Assembly: GCA_964422925.1 (NCBI GenBank)
Contig: CAYRDC010000020.1
Span: 1-42,150 of the forward strand
Reading direction: 5' to 3'
Length of the DNA: 42,150 bases
DNA from: CAYRDC01 sp964422925
GTDB lineage: Bacteria > Bacteroidota > Bacteroidia > Chitinophagales > S012-47
The first letter of the stretch is position 1. Each line of letters opens with the position of its first letter. Below are positions 27,283 to 36,014 of the stretch, in pieces. Position numbers and translations under genes: made by a program. The notes under the pieces were generated by a model. It made no database searches. It was not told the origin of the DNA and saw nothing but the letters and a program-made list of their open reading frames with translations.

Positions 27283-28309
27283 GCCGCAGATGCCGGCAAA
27301 TCTTTTTGGCCAGCACAGGACCTTCATAAATTAACCCGGTATATACTTGTACCAAATTTGCACCTGCCTGTAATTTTTCCAGTGCCTGTTCCGGGTGGTG
27401 AATCCCCCCGACACCGATCAGAGTAAGCCGGTTTCCGGCCTTTTCGCGGATGATGCGCAGGATTTGCAGGGAACGCTGATGCAGTTCCCGCGTGCCGCTG
27501 AGCCCGCCCGCTCCGAACTTATTTACCTTTTCCGGTTTTGTTTTCAGCCCTTTCCGGCCGGTGGTGGTATTCGTGGCCACTATACCGGCAAGGCCGTGCT
27601 GTATTGCAGTTTCAACCATTTGCCGCACCTGCCCGTCTTCCAGGTCAGGCGCGATTTTCAGCAGGATAGGGCTGAGCTTTGGTTTGGCACGGTTGGCTTG
27701 CTGCAAGGCGCCCAGGATACGGTCCAGGCCTTCCTTTGTCTGTAATTCGCGCAGGCCGGGTGTGTTAGGCGAACTGACATTTACCACGAAATAATCGGCC
27801 AGGCCATAGAGTTTTTCAAAACACGCTACATAATCTTTTTCGGCTGTTTCATTGGGCGTCTGTTTGTTCTTTCCGATATTCACTCCGATGACAATACCCC
27901 GGGGTCTGTGTACCAGGTGTTTAGCTAGTTTGTCTGCCCCGGCATTGTTGAAACCCATGCGGTTAATCAGGGCGCGGTCTTTTTTCAGCCGGAACAGCCG
28001 GGGTTTAGGGTTACCGGGCTGGGGGAGGGGCGTAACCGTCCCCACTTCAATAAATCCGAATCCCAGGGCTGCCAGTTCGTGAATGTACCTGCCGTCTTTG
28101 TCCAGCCCGGCAGCCACTCCTACTGGGTTCGGGAATTGTATCCCCATGTATTCTACCGCCAAACCCGGATTTTCCGGGACCAATATCTTCCGGAACAAAA
28201 AGCGCATACCCGGTATGCGCAGCATGATTTTCAAGAACAGGAACACGAGGTGATGGGCGCTTTCCGGGGGAAAGAGAAACAGGACAGGACGGATCAGCAG
28301 TTTATACAT
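27272..28309 (-). CDS. pyrD: Dihydroorotate dehydrogenase (quinone), class 2
   Basis: A 345-residue FMN enzyme of de novo pyrimidine synthesis that oxidises dihydroorotate to orotate and reduces membrane quinone. The N-terminal helices (MYKLLIRPVLFLFPPESAHH) form the quinone/membrane-binding extension of class 2 enzymes. The barrel has GVAAGLDKDGRYI, FIEVGTVTPLPQPGNPKPR, MGFNNAGAD, the catalytic-Ser loop NVSSPNTPGLRELQ, and GVGGIHHPEQA for FMN phosphate. The ATG at 28309 is chosen: GGGGAC lies just upstream and the class 2 N-terminus begins there. It is read divergently from rarA across an 89-bp gap that contains the palindrome at 28327-28340. Confidence 0.96.
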   Translation of the reverse strand: MYKLLIRPVLFLFPPESAHHLVFLFLKIMLRIPGMRFLFRKILVPENPGLAVEYMGIQFPNPVGVAAGLDKDGRYIHELAALGFGFIEVGTVTPLPQPGNPKPRLFRLKKDRALINRMGFNNAGADKLAKHLVHRPRGIVIGVNIGKNKQTPNETAEKDYVACFEKLYGLADYFVVNVSSPNTPGLRELQTKEGLDRILGALQQANRAKPKLSPILLKIAPDLEDGQVRQMVETAIQHGLAGIVATNTTTGRKGLKTKPEKVNKFGAGGLSGTRELHQRSLQILRIIREKAGNRLTLIGVGGIHHPEQALEKLQAGANLVQVYTGLIYEGPVLAKKICRHLRLNA

Positions 28310-28326
28310 AAGTCCCCGGATTGGTT

Positions 28327-28340
28327 GCGTAAAATTACGC
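28327..28340. repeat. Short palindrome between pyrD and rarA
   Basis: GCGTAA and TTACGC flank 2 nt in the divergent pyrD/rarA intergenic region. On the pyrD strand it contains TAATTTTA, one mismatch from a -7 box, so it could be an operator over the pyrD promoter. It may equally be chance. Confidence 0.25.
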
Positions 28341-28398
28341 CAATTCGTTGAAAGGAATTCCACCGGTTGTCCGTCCGGTTTTGGTTAACTTCGTGGCT

Positions 28399-29676
28399 AT
28401 GGGTTTACCGAAGAAACCGGCCATTCCCCTGGCCGAGCGTATCCGGCCGAAAACATTGGACGGCTTTTTCGGGCAGGAGCACCTGACCGGGAAAGGAAAA
28501 GTCTTGTACAAGGCAGCCGAGACCGGCAATATCCCGAGCCTGATTTTCTGGGGCCCGCCCGGGGTGGGGAAAACCACCCTGGCCTATATTCTGGCAGAAA
28601 GTGCTGGAATGCAGATGTTTTCGCTTTCCGCGGTCAGCAGCGGGGTGAAAGAAGTGCGCCAAGTGATCGACACGGCCCGGAAACTGGGCAAGGCGGTGCT
28701 TTTCATCGATGAAATCCACCGGTTCAGCAAATCCCAGCAGGATTCCCTGCTGCAGGCCGTGGAACAGGGTACCATCGTCCTGATTGGAGCTACTACGGAA
28801 AATCCCAGTTTTGAGGTGATTGCCCCCTTATTATCCCGCTGCCAGGTGTTTGTACTGGAGCCGCTCGGAAAAAAAGAGCTGTTGAAAATCCTGGATAAAG
28901 CCCTGGCAGAAGACGAATACCTGAAATCCTTTGACATCACGCTGAAGGAAACAGATGCTTTGCTGCGTTATTCAGGGGGCGATGCCCGTAAGCTGCTCAA
29001 CCTGTTTGAAATAGTGCTGGATCATGTCGCGGAAAAGCAGGTGACCGTCACGGATGAGTTGGTGATGGAAGTAGCCCAGCAGTCGCTGGCCCGGTACGAC
29101 AAGGGCGGGGAGCAGCATTACGACATTATCTCCGCCTTTATCAAATCCATTCGAGGCAGCGACCCCAATGCCGGGGTTTACTGGCTCGCGCGCATGATCG
29201 AGGCGGGGGAAGACCCAAAATTCATAGCCCGCAGGCTGATCATCCTGGCCTCCGAGGATATTGGAAACGCCAATCCCAACGCCCTGCTGCTGGCCAATGC
29301 CTGTTTTGAAGCGGTGGAAAAAATCGGTTATCCGGAATGCCGGATCATCCTGGCGCAGGCGGTCACCTACCTGGCGGCTTCTCCGAAAAGCAATGCCAGC
29401 TACCAGGCGATCGAAAAAGCCCAGGAGGCCGTCCGCAAAACAGGAGACCTCCCGGTTCCGCTGTACCTGCGCAACGCACCCACCAGGCTGATGAAAGACC
29501 TGGGGTATGGCAAAGAGTACAAGTACGCGCACAGTTACGAAGGCAATTTTGTGGAGGAGGAATACCTTCCCGGGGAAATCAGCGGCAAGGTGTTTTACGA
29601 ACCCGGCCGGAACGCGCGGGAAGAAGAATTGCGAAAGCGGCTCAAAGCCCTGTGGGGCAAAAAGTACGGCTATTGA
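28399..29676 (+). CDS. rarA: Replication-associated recombination protein RarA (MgsA)
   Basis: A 425-residue AAA+ ATPase of the RarA/MgsA/WRNIP1 family that acts at stalled replication forks. It has LAERIRPKTLDGFFGQEHL at the start and Walker A WGPPGVGKTTLAY. Walker B is VLFIDEIHRFSKSQQD, sensor 1 is GATTENPSFEV, and the arginine-finger region is PLLSRCQVF. The tetramerisation/C-terminal part has ISAFIKSIRGSDPNAGVYWL and ASEDIGNANPNALLLA. The ATG at 28399 is used; the longer TTG start at 28348 adds residues not found in the family. TAACTTCG, one mismatch from a -7 box, ends 5 nt before this ATG and suggests a leaderless transcript. Converges with the OmpA gene, 12 nt between stops. Confidence 0.95.
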   Translation: MGLPKKPAIPLAERIRPKTLDGFFGQEHLTGKGKVLYKAAETGNIPSLIFWGPPGVGKTTLAYILAESAGMQMFSLSAVSSGVKEVRQVIDTARKLGKAVLFIDEIHRFSKSQQDSLLQAVEQGTIVLIGATTENPSFEVIAPLLSRCQVFVLEPLGKKELLKILDKALAEDEYLKSFDITLKETDALLRYSGGDARKLLNLFEIVLDHVAEKQVTVTDELVMEVAQQSLARYDKGGEQHYDIISAFIKSIRGSDPNAGVYWLARMIEAGEDPKFIARRLIILASEDIGNANPNALLLANACFEAVEKIGYPECRIILAQAVTYLAASPKSNASYQAIEKAQEAVRKTGDLPVPLYLRNAPTRLMKDLGYGKEYKYAHSYEGNFVEEEYLPGEISGKVFYEPGRNAREEELRKRLKALWGKKYGY

Positions 29677-29688
29677 GGTTGGCCGGGG

Positions 29689-31620
29689 TCATTGCCCGTG
29701 CGCGCGTATCCCGGTAATCGTGATCTCAACCCTCCGGTTCCGCGCGCGGCCCGCTTCGGTTTCATTGGTGTCAATGGGCTTTTCCATCCCGTATCCGTGA
29801 AAGGCCATCCGTTCGGTTTCTATACCGGCTTCCACCAGGTAGTGGTAAACCGATTCGGCCCTTTTCTCCGAAAGTTCCTGGTTGTATTCCTTGCTGCCGG
29901 TATTATCGGTGTGGCCTCCAATTTCGATGGTCATGCCCGGGTTCTTTTTCAGGAGCCTGACCAGCTGGTTCAGTTCCGGATATGAAGCCGGCAGGATTTG
30001 GTAAGAATCGGTAGCAAAAAAGATATTGTGCATTTCCAGCACCTGGCCTTTTTCCACAGGCATCAGCGGGATTTCTATCAGGATGGGCGCGTGCCGGGTT
30101 GCCGCTGACAGCGAATAATGGGCGGAATAGAAAAGGTACCCCGGTTTGTTGACATGCAGTGCCCATTCATGACCAGCCGGCAGGGTGACCAGGAAGGTGC
30201 CGTCCCGTTTGCCGGTCGTTACGCTCCGGGTTTCGGCCGGATTGTCGAGGACGGTAAGCGTAACCACAGCCTGCAGGTTCCTGCCGGATTTACCGTCATA
30301 CACCCGGGCTTTGACATAGGTTACGGGCAGGGGGCGAATGTTTTCCGGCATTTCGAACCGGTACAGGTCGAAACCGCCATAGCCGCCTTCCCGGTCGGAT
30401 GAGAAATAACCTGTGCTGCCGTCCGCGCTGATGAACAGGCTGCCTTCATTGCCCTTGGTGTTGATCGGGTAGCCCAGGTTCACGGGCGTGCTCCACCGGT
30501 TCGCGCTGTCCCTGCGGGAATAAAACAGGTCGGCACCGCCCATACCGGGATGACCCGCGGAGCCGAAATACAGGGTCCTTCCGTCTGGATGGATAAACGG
30601 TACTTCCTCGTTCCAGGAAGTATTAATGGTGCTGTCCAGGTGCACTACTTTTGACCAACGCCCCAGGCTGTCTTTTATGGCCATGTAAATATCCCGGCTT
30701 CCGTAGGTGCCCGGCCGGTTGCTCACAAAAAACAGGTATTTCCCGTCAGCCGAAATGCTGGGCTGCGACTCGTAATACACCGAATTGACCGGCCCCGGAA
30801 GGCGCTCCGGCACACTCCAGCCGTAATCCGTACGGTGGCAGACGAACAGGTCGAAGCTTTGGTGACCGCTAATGGGATAATTGGCCGCGAAAAAGAGCGT
30901 CTGCCCGTCCGGGGTGATGCTTTGCGCCCCTTCGTTCCAGTCAGGTGTATTTACCGGGGGGCCGAGGTTCTCGGCTTCCTGCCACCGGCCGTCCTTTTTC
31001 CGGCTGATGAAAAAATCTTCGTTCGTGCCGTTCAACCGCGTTGTGTAAATCAGTTCGGTTTCATCGGCTGTCAGCGAGGGCAGGTAGTTGTGGTCCGCGT
31101 TGTTCACGGCCGGGCCGAGGTTTTCCGGGGCAAAGGGGAGGGGATGGAGGATGGCCACGGCTGCGAAGCGGGCATTGGCCATAAGCCGTTCAGCGTTTTT
31201 TCTGGGTTTGCCTTTCACCCGGTCAAAAGCCAGATATTTTTCGAGGGTGCTTGCGCAGGAGTCGAACTGGTCGAGTGCCCAGAAACATTCCGCTTTCGAG
31301 AGGTAAACGGCTGGTTTATAGTCTTTATCCAGAGCCAGGGCGCGGTTGTACCAGCTTATGGCCGCTTCCTGCCGGTCCAATTGCTGGTTCAGGCTCCCCA
31401 GACTGATGAAGGCATCCATAAATTCCGGGTCTTTTTTCACGGCCTGTTCCAGCACCTCGCGGGCCCCTTCCAGGTCGCCCTTGTTGTATAACTCCTGGCT
31501 TTTGTAGTACAGCTTCCGGGCTTTCGGAGTGGTGGTTTTCACGGTGTGCTGGGCCAAAAGAACCAGCGGGCAAGCGGCCAGCAAAACAGAAAGGAAAGAA
31601 ACACTGAATATTTTCTTCAT
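29689..31620 (-). CDS. Second PorE-like OmpA-family protein
   Basis: A 643-residue exported protein with the same domain order as the PorE-like protein at 23.4-25.9 kb. TPR-like repeats occupy about residues 33-150 (YYKSQELYNKGDLEGA, SWYNRALALDKDYKPAVY). PD40 blades occupy about 165-425 (FVSNRPGTYGSRDIYMA, YFSSDREGGYGGFDLYRF). A regulatory-like beta domain (about 435-525) leads to an OmpA domain (about 530-640, with FATDSYQILPASYPELNQL, GGHTDNTGSKEYNQELSEKR, RARNRRVEI). The leader can be read as type I (cut after LLAQ) or as a lipobox (LAAC at 14-17); the first seems likelier because hydrophobic residues continue past the Cys. It starts inside the queE stop (1-nt overlap) and has no PorP neighbour. 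Confidence 0.9.
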   Translation of the reverse strand: MKKIFSVSFLSVLLAACPLVLLAQHTVKTTTPKARKLYYKSQELYNKGDLEGAREVLEQAVKKDPEFMDAFISLGSLNQQLDRQEAAISWYNRALALDKDYKPAVYLSKAECFWALDQFDSCASTLEKYLAFDRVKGKPRKNAERLMANARFAAVAILHPLPFAPENLGPAVNNADHNYLPSLTADETELIYTTRLNGTNEDFFISRKKDGRWQEAENLGPPVNTPDWNEGAQSITPDGQTLFFAANYPISGHQSFDLFVCHRTDYGWSVPERLPGPVNSVYYESQPSISADGKYLFFVSNRPGTYGSRDIYMAIKDSLGRWSKVVHLDSTINTSWNEEVPFIHPDGRTLYFGSAGHPGMGGADLFYSRRDSANRWSTPVNLGYPINTKGNEGSLFISADGSTGYFSSDREGGYGGFDLYRFEMPENIRPLPVTYVKARVYDGKSGRNLQAVVTLTVLDNPAETRSVTTGKRDGTFLVTLPAGHEWALHVNKPGYLFYSAHYSLSAATRHAPILIEIPLMPVEKGQVLEMHNIFFATDSYQILPASYPELNQLVRLLKKNPGMTIEIGGHTDNTGSKEYNQELSEKRAESVYHYLVEAGIETERMAFHGYGMEKPIDTNETEAGRARNRRVEITITGIRAHGQ

Positions 31621-32222
31621 CAGGGCAGGTTAAGATATTTATGTTCCTGGACCGACAGGGACCACCCGGGGTGTTTCTGCAGGTATTCAACAATCATGGG
31701 GGTTACTTTATTTTGACGGCCCCACTCCGGCTGGAGGAATAGGTGGCATCCGGGTGAAACCTGGCTGGCCCAGATTTCGGCCCAATGAAGGTCAGATGGA
31801 TGGTACACGATGACTTTCAGTTCATCGGCCGCCCGGATCACTTCCGGCAGAGGGTTTTTGAATTTTTTCGGTGAGAGGCACACCCAGTCCCACTGCCCGC
31901 TGACGGGGTAAGCGCCCGAGGTTTCGAGGTGGAGGGTGCATCCTGCGGCTTTGAGCTGGCGGGTCAGCGTATCCAGGTTATGCATCAGGGGCTCCCCGCC
32001 CGTCACCACTACGCGCTGCGTGCCAGTGGCTGATACCTGCCTGACGATTTCACTGACCGGTACTTCCGGGTAAGCCGATATGCTCCACGATTCGCGGGTG
32101 TCGCACCAGGTGCAACCCACATCGCAACCCGCCAAGCGCACGAAACATGCCGGGCGTCCGCGGTGATAACCCTCGCCCTGAACGGTGGTGAATATTTCCA
32201 TTAACGGCAGTGTTTCAACCAT
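31620..32222 (-). CDS. queE: 7-carboxy-7-deazaguanine synthase QueE
   Basis: A 200-residue radical-SAM enzyme that turns 6-carboxytetrahydropterin into 7-carboxy-7-deazaguanine, the first deazapurine of the queuosine pathway. The N-terminus FTTVQGEGYHRGRPACFVR is the family start. The iron-sulfur ligands are in GCDVGCTWCDT (Cys-x3-Cys-x2-Cys), and VVVTGGEPLMH and LETSGAYP follow. Tgt at 5.4-6.6 kb uses the product of this pathway, but queC, queD and queF are not in the window. It begins one nucleotide after the lipoprotein stop and its TGA shares a base with the OmpA ATG, so it sits within an operon. A deazaguanine DNA-modification role is possible in principle, but no such genes are nearby. 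Confidence 0.94.
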   Translation of the reverse strand: MVETLPLMEIFTTVQGEGYHRGRPACFVRLAGCDVGCTWCDTRESWSISAYPEVPVSEIVRQVSATGTQRVVVTGGEPLMHNLDTLTRQLKAAGCTLHLETSGAYPVSGQWDWVCLSPKKFKNPLPEVIRAADELKVIVYHPSDLHWAEIWASQVSPGCHLFLQPEWGRQNKVTPMIVEYLQKHPGWSLSVQEHKYLNLP

Positions 32223-32223
32223 A

Positions 32224-33147
32224 TCAGTCTTTTACAATTATGAAACCTTCCGGTAAAGAATCCGGAACATACAGATGTTCATTATCCACCGGAAAGTCAA
32301 TGTATTTCATTTCCCTCGGACTTTCCATCAGAAAAAGCCTGATTTTAAGGTCATTTCCGATGCCTGTGTTACCAGTCTGTTCCTGCCAGTAATCGAGTGA
32401 CGTGCCCACGGGAAGCCAGCGACCATCGGTTTCCCGTATCCAGTTAAGATTGGGTAACATACGCGGGGTAAAACCTGACTCTTCAGTAAGGAATATCCGG
32501 CAGGAGTCCAGTACGTTTTGAGCATTCGCGTAATAAAGGGTTCCTGCATAACCCGGGATGTCTTTTCGGTGTTCTTTCATGGCATTAGCCGGCAGGAATC
32601 CTGCCAGCCGCTGATAATCCTGGTTCGGAATGCGCAGGCTCAACAGCTCCCCGCTGTAGCTGAACAGCGGCCGCCCCGTGGTTAGTTCAAATAAACGGTG
32701 GCTTTCCACCGCATCGCAGCAGGCCCAGCGGGTGGTGGTATACAGCCGCCCGTCCGAACCCAGTTGCCGCCCGTCATCGGCCCGGTCGCTGAAAGTGGTT
32801 ATAAATTTTCCGGTATTGGATTCCTCCAGGCTGATGACTTCCACATGCCAGTGGCTGTCTGAACCGTCCATACCGAGCACCCCGTTTTGTTCCCGGGTTT
32901 CGTGCAAAACAACCGGCATTGCCTGGTCGGTCATCATAATCCATCCTGTTGTGTAGCGCTGGCTCACCGCGCTATAACTGCCGGGTGTTTCCCCGTTTTG
33001 GTCCATGCGGAAAAACGCCTCGGAAGAGGTTTCAAATATATTCTCCGAATTTTCCGGAAAGTTGCTTTCTCCGGATACGGATTGGTTGGTTGTTTGGCAG
33101 GCTGTCAGCAGGCACACCCAACCGGAAATGAGCAACAGCCGGGTCAT
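32224..33147 (-). CDS. Lipoprotein of unknown function between folD and queE
   Basis: A 307-residue lipoprotein I cannot place in a family. The ATG at 33147 is chosen because a type II signal peptide starts there: hydrophobic residues 4-14, then LTAC with the lipidated Cys at 17; a longer reading overlaps folD and lacks a signal. The mature part is beta-rich with many Trp and Tyr. It has a WACCDAVESHRLFEL segment (about residues 140-155) with adjacent cysteines and a C-terminal half ending in short strands. No catalytic motif is evident. It lies 26 nt after folD and 1 nt before queE on the same strand, so it is co-transcribed with housekeeping genes, although its role is probably in the envelope. 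Confidence 0.8.
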   Translation of the reverse strand: MTRLLLISGWVCLLTACQTTNQSVSGESNFPENSENIFETSSEAFFRMDQNGETPGSYSAVSQRYTTGWIMMTDQAMPVVLHETREQNGVLGMDGSDSHWHVEVISLEESNTGKFITTFSDRADDGRQLGSDGRLYTTTRWACCDAVESHRLFELTTGRPLFSYSGELLSLRIPNQDYQRLAGFLPANAMKEHRKDIPGYAGTLYYANAQNVLDSCRIFLTEESGFTPRMLPNLNWIRETDGRWLPVGTSLDYWQEQTGNTGIGNDLKIRLFLMESPREMKYIDFPVDNEHLYVPDSLPEGFIIVKD

Positions 33148-33173
33148 CAGTTTTATTTTTAGTTTGCTTAAAG

Positions 33174-34055
33174 TTAGGGATAAACGGTTTTTTGCGCGGC
33201 TTTCAGGGTGTTTACCAGCAGGGAGGTTACGGTCATGGGTCCCACGCCACCGGGAACCGGGGAGATAAAACTGCACTTCGGGGCCACTTCCTCAAAGGCA
33301 ACGTCTCCTTTCAGCCGGTAGCCCCGTTTGGCGGTGGCATCCGGTACGCGCGTGGTCCCCACGTCAATCACCACGGCCCCGGGTTTTACCATGTCGTCCC
33401 GGACAAACTCCGGTTTTCCGATAGCAGCGATCAGGATATCAGCCCGCTGGATCTCGGCTTTCAGGTCAGCCGTTCGGCTGTGGCAGAGGGTTACCGTGCA
33501 ATTGCCGGGGTAGGTTTTCCGAGCCATCAGGATGCTCATTGGCTTGCCCACGATATCGGAACGGCCCAGTACCACGCAATGGCGGCCTTCGGTTTCGATT
33601 TTATAGCGTTCGAGCATCATGAGGATGCCTGCCGGGGTGGCCGGCAGGAAACAGGGCAGGTTGGCCACCATGCGGCCAATGTTCACCGGATGGAAACCGT
33701 CCACATCTTTCCGGGGGTCTATCGCCTCAATCACTTCAGAGGGGTCCAGGTGAGCGGGAAGCGGAAGCTGCACAATGAAGCCGTCCACAGCGTTATCATT
33801 GTTTAACCGGCCTATAGTTTTCATCAGCCTGATCCGGCTACAGTCCCCGGGCAGGTTAACCAGAGTGGATTCAAACCCAACCTGCTCGCAAGCCTTTACC
33901 TTGGCGTTGACATAAGTCTGGCTGGCCCCGTCATCGCCTACCAGCACAGCCGCCAGGTGAGGCCGCTTCCGGCCGGCAGTCAAAAGCTGCTCCACCTCCT
34001 GCCGGATCTCTTCCCGGATTTCAGCCGCCAGTTTTTTCCCGTCCAGTAATTGCAT
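33174..34055 (-). CDS. folD: Bifunctional methylenetetrahydrofolate dehydrogenase/cyclohydrolase FolD
   Basis: A 293-residue enzyme that interconverts 5,10-methylene-, methenyl- and 10-formyl-tetrahydrofolate using NADP+. It has YVNAKVKACEQVG with the catalytic Tyr and Lys and DGFIVQLPLPAHL with the folate-site Gln. KDVDGFHPVNIGRM, the Rossmann motif VVLGRSDIVGKPM and the C-terminal signature PVPGGVGPMT follow. Length and motif order are normal. The ATG shares its A with the lepA stop (TAATG), so translation is coupled to lepA. Confidence 0.96.
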   Translation of the reverse strand: MQLLDGKKLAAEIREEIRQEVEQLLTAGRKRPHLAAVLVGDDGASQTYVNAKVKACEQVGFESTLVNLPGDCSRIRLMKTIGRLNNDNAVDGFIVQLPLPAHLDPSEVIEAIDPRKDVDGFHPVNIGRMVANLPCFLPATPAGILMMLERYKIETEGRHCVVLGRSDIVGKPMSILMARKTYPGNCTVTLCHSRTADLKAEIQRADILIAAIGKPEFVRDDMVKPGAVVIDVGTTRVPDATAKRGYRLKGDVAFEEVAPKCSFISPVPGGVGPMTVTSLLVNTLKAAQKTVYP

Positions 34056-35842
34056 TATTCATTGAGTTTTAAAACCGCCATAAAAGCCTGCTGCGGCACT
34101 TCCACCTTGCCTACCTGGCGCATGCGCTTTTTGCCTTTCTTTTGCTTTTCCAGCAGTTTCCGTTTCCGGGTGATGTCTCCGCCATAGCATTTGGCGGTGA
34201 CGTCTTTCCGCAGCGCTTTCACGGTTTCGCGGGCAATGATTTTGGCCCCGATGGAAGCCTGGATGGCAATCATAAACTGCTGTCGCGGGATCAGTTCTTT
34301 CAGCTTCTGGCAGAGCTTGCGGCCCATTTCATAGGCTTTGTCCCGGTGGATGAGCGAAGAGAGCGCGTCCACGGGCTCTCCGTTCAGGCGTATATCCAGT
34401 TTAATCAGGTCGCCCGGGCGGTAGTCGGTCATGTGATAATCAAAGGAAGCATAACCCCTGGAAATGGATTTCAGCTTATCGTAAAAGTCGAACACAATTT
34501 CCGACAAAGGCATATCGAAAGTAAGCTCCACGCGGGTGGGCGTGAGGTAAACCTGGTTTTTCAGCGTGCCCCTTTTGTCAATGCAAAGTTTCATGATCGG
34601 CCCGATATAATCGGGTTTGGTAATGATCTGCGCGGCAATATACGGCTCCTCGACATGATCCAGGATGGCAGGGTCCGGCAGGTCGGACGGATTGTGCACT
34701 TCAATTTTTTCTCCCTTCCTGGTATAGGCAAAGTAAGATACATTGGGCACCGTGGCAATGACCGCCATATCGAATTCACGCAGCAACCGTTCCTGGACGA
34801 TTTCCATGTGCAGCAATCCCAGGAACCCGCAGCGGAAACCAAATCCCAGGGCCAGGGAAGTTTCCGGTTCAAACACAAGGGAAGCATCGTTCAGCTGGAG
34901 CTTTTCCAGGGAATCCCGGAGGTTTTCATATTCATCGTTGTCCATCGGGTAAAGGCCCGAAAACACCATGGGCTTTACATCCTCGAACCCCTGAATGGGC
35001 GCTCCGGGTCGGTCTGCCAGGGTTATGGTATCACCTACCTTGATTTCACGGCTTTTTTTGATCCCGGTTATAATATAGCCTACCTCCCCGGCATGCAGCT
35101 TACCAGCGGGTTGCAGGTCGAGTTTCAGGTAACCCACTTCATCCGCGACAGACTCTTTGCCGGTGTTCACGAATTTTACTTTGTCGCCTTTTGCCAGTAC
35201 GCCATTGAATATGCGGAAATAGGCAATTACCCCCCGGTAAGGATTGAATATGGAATCAAATATTAATGCCTGCAGGGGTTCTTCATCACTGCCTGAAGGA
35301 GGAGGGATCCGTTCAATGATGGCCTGAATGATCTGTTCCAGCCCGGCACCGGTTTTGCCGCTGGCTTCAATAATATCTTCCCTGGCGCAACCAAGTAAAT
35401 CGATTATCTGGTCTTTGACCTCTTCGATCATGGCCCCCTCCATATCGATTTTATTGACCACCGGTATGATTTCCAGGTTATGATCTATGGCAAGGTATAG
35501 ATTGGAAATGGTTTGTGCCTCAATGCCTTGGGAGGCATCTACGAGCAGCAGGGCCCCTTCACAGGCGGCAATAGCCCGTGAAACTTCATAGGAAAAATCC
35601 ACATGCCCCGGAGTATCGATCAGGTTGAGGATGTAGGGAACGCCATCCCACATAAAATCCATACGGATGGCATGGCTTTTAATGGTTATGCCACGCTCCC
35701 GCTCCAGGTCCATGTCGTCCAGCAGCTGATCCTGCATATCCCGCAGAGCAATGGTGTGGGTGAATTCCAGCATGCGGTCAGCCAGGGTGCTTTTGCCATG
35801 GTCAATATGGGCTATAATACAGAAATTGCGGATGTGCTGCAT
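34055..35842 (-). CDS. lepA: Elongation factor 4 (LepA)
   Basis: A 595-residue translational GTPase that acts on ribosomes during initiation or back-translocation. GTPase motifs are AHIDHGKSTLADRML (G1), DMDLERERGITIKSHAI (switch I region), DTPGHVDFSYEVSRA (G3) and NKIDM (G4). The LepA-specific C-terminal domain includes KRKLLEKQKKGKKRMRQVG and the final VPQQAFMAVLKL. The ATG at 35842 is preferred to the in-frame TTG at 35851, which lies within the candidate promoter. lepA leads a five-gene minus-strand run (lepA, folD, lipoprotein, queE, PorE-like) with overlaps or gaps of at most 26 nt. Confidence 0.97.
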   Translation of the reverse strand: MQHIRNFCIIAHIDHGKSTLADRMLEFTHTIALRDMQDQLLDDMDLERERGITIKSHAIRMDFMWDGVPYILNLIDTPGHVDFSYEVSRAIAACEGALLLVDASQGIEAQTISNLYLAIDHNLEIIPVVNKIDMEGAMIEEVKDQIIDLLGCAREDIIEASGKTGAGLEQIIQAIIERIPPPSGSDEEPLQALIFDSIFNPYRGVIAYFRIFNGVLAKGDKVKFVNTGKESVADEVGYLKLDLQPAGKLHAGEVGYIITGIKKSREIKVGDTITLADRPGAPIQGFEDVKPMVFSGLYPMDNDEYENLRDSLEKLQLNDASLVFEPETSLALGFGFRCGFLGLLHMEIVQERLLREFDMAVIATVPNVSYFAYTRKGEKIEVHNPSDLPDPAILDHVEEPYIAAQIITKPDYIGPIMKLCIDKRGTLKNQVYLTPTRVELTFDMPLSEIVFDFYDKLKSISRGYASFDYHMTDYRPGDLIKLDIRLNGEPVDALSSLIHRDKAYEMGRKLCQKLKELIPRQQFMIAIQASIGAKIIARETVKALRKDVTAKCYGGDITRKRKLLEKQKKGKKRMRQVGKVEVPQQAFMAVLKLNE

Positions 35843-35848
35843 CGAGCG

Positions 35849-35856
35849 CAAAAATA
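35849..35856 (-). promoter_or_regulatory. -7 box of the lepA operon
   Basis: On the minus strand this reads TATTTTTG, an exact match to TAnnTTTG, ending 6 nt before the lepA ATG. Transcription would start at or near the first base of the start codon. No clear TTTG lies 20 bp upstream; one at 12 bp is too close. Confidence 0.4.
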
Positions 35857-36014
35857 GCGTTTCGCGATCAAAGAATTTCCGGTTTATTCCGGCAGGCTGC
35901 TTTGGCTGACGCTCAGGATTTGTTAATAAAAATGGAGGTTTTTTTTATCAGAAAGCGTAAATTGCAATCCTGCTAAATGAAAACTGACCAATTTTTCACT
36001 AAAAACCAGCTACT

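Noticed and set aside
33148..33276. Longer N-terminus for the lipoprotein upstream of queE
   Set aside because: It overlaps the folD coding sequence and hides a well-formed lipoprotein signal starting at 33147.
34142..35266. Long open frame on the plus strand opposite lepA
   Set aside because: It lacks any recognisable domain and lies wholly antisense to a certain gene; it is a by-product of lepA codon bias.
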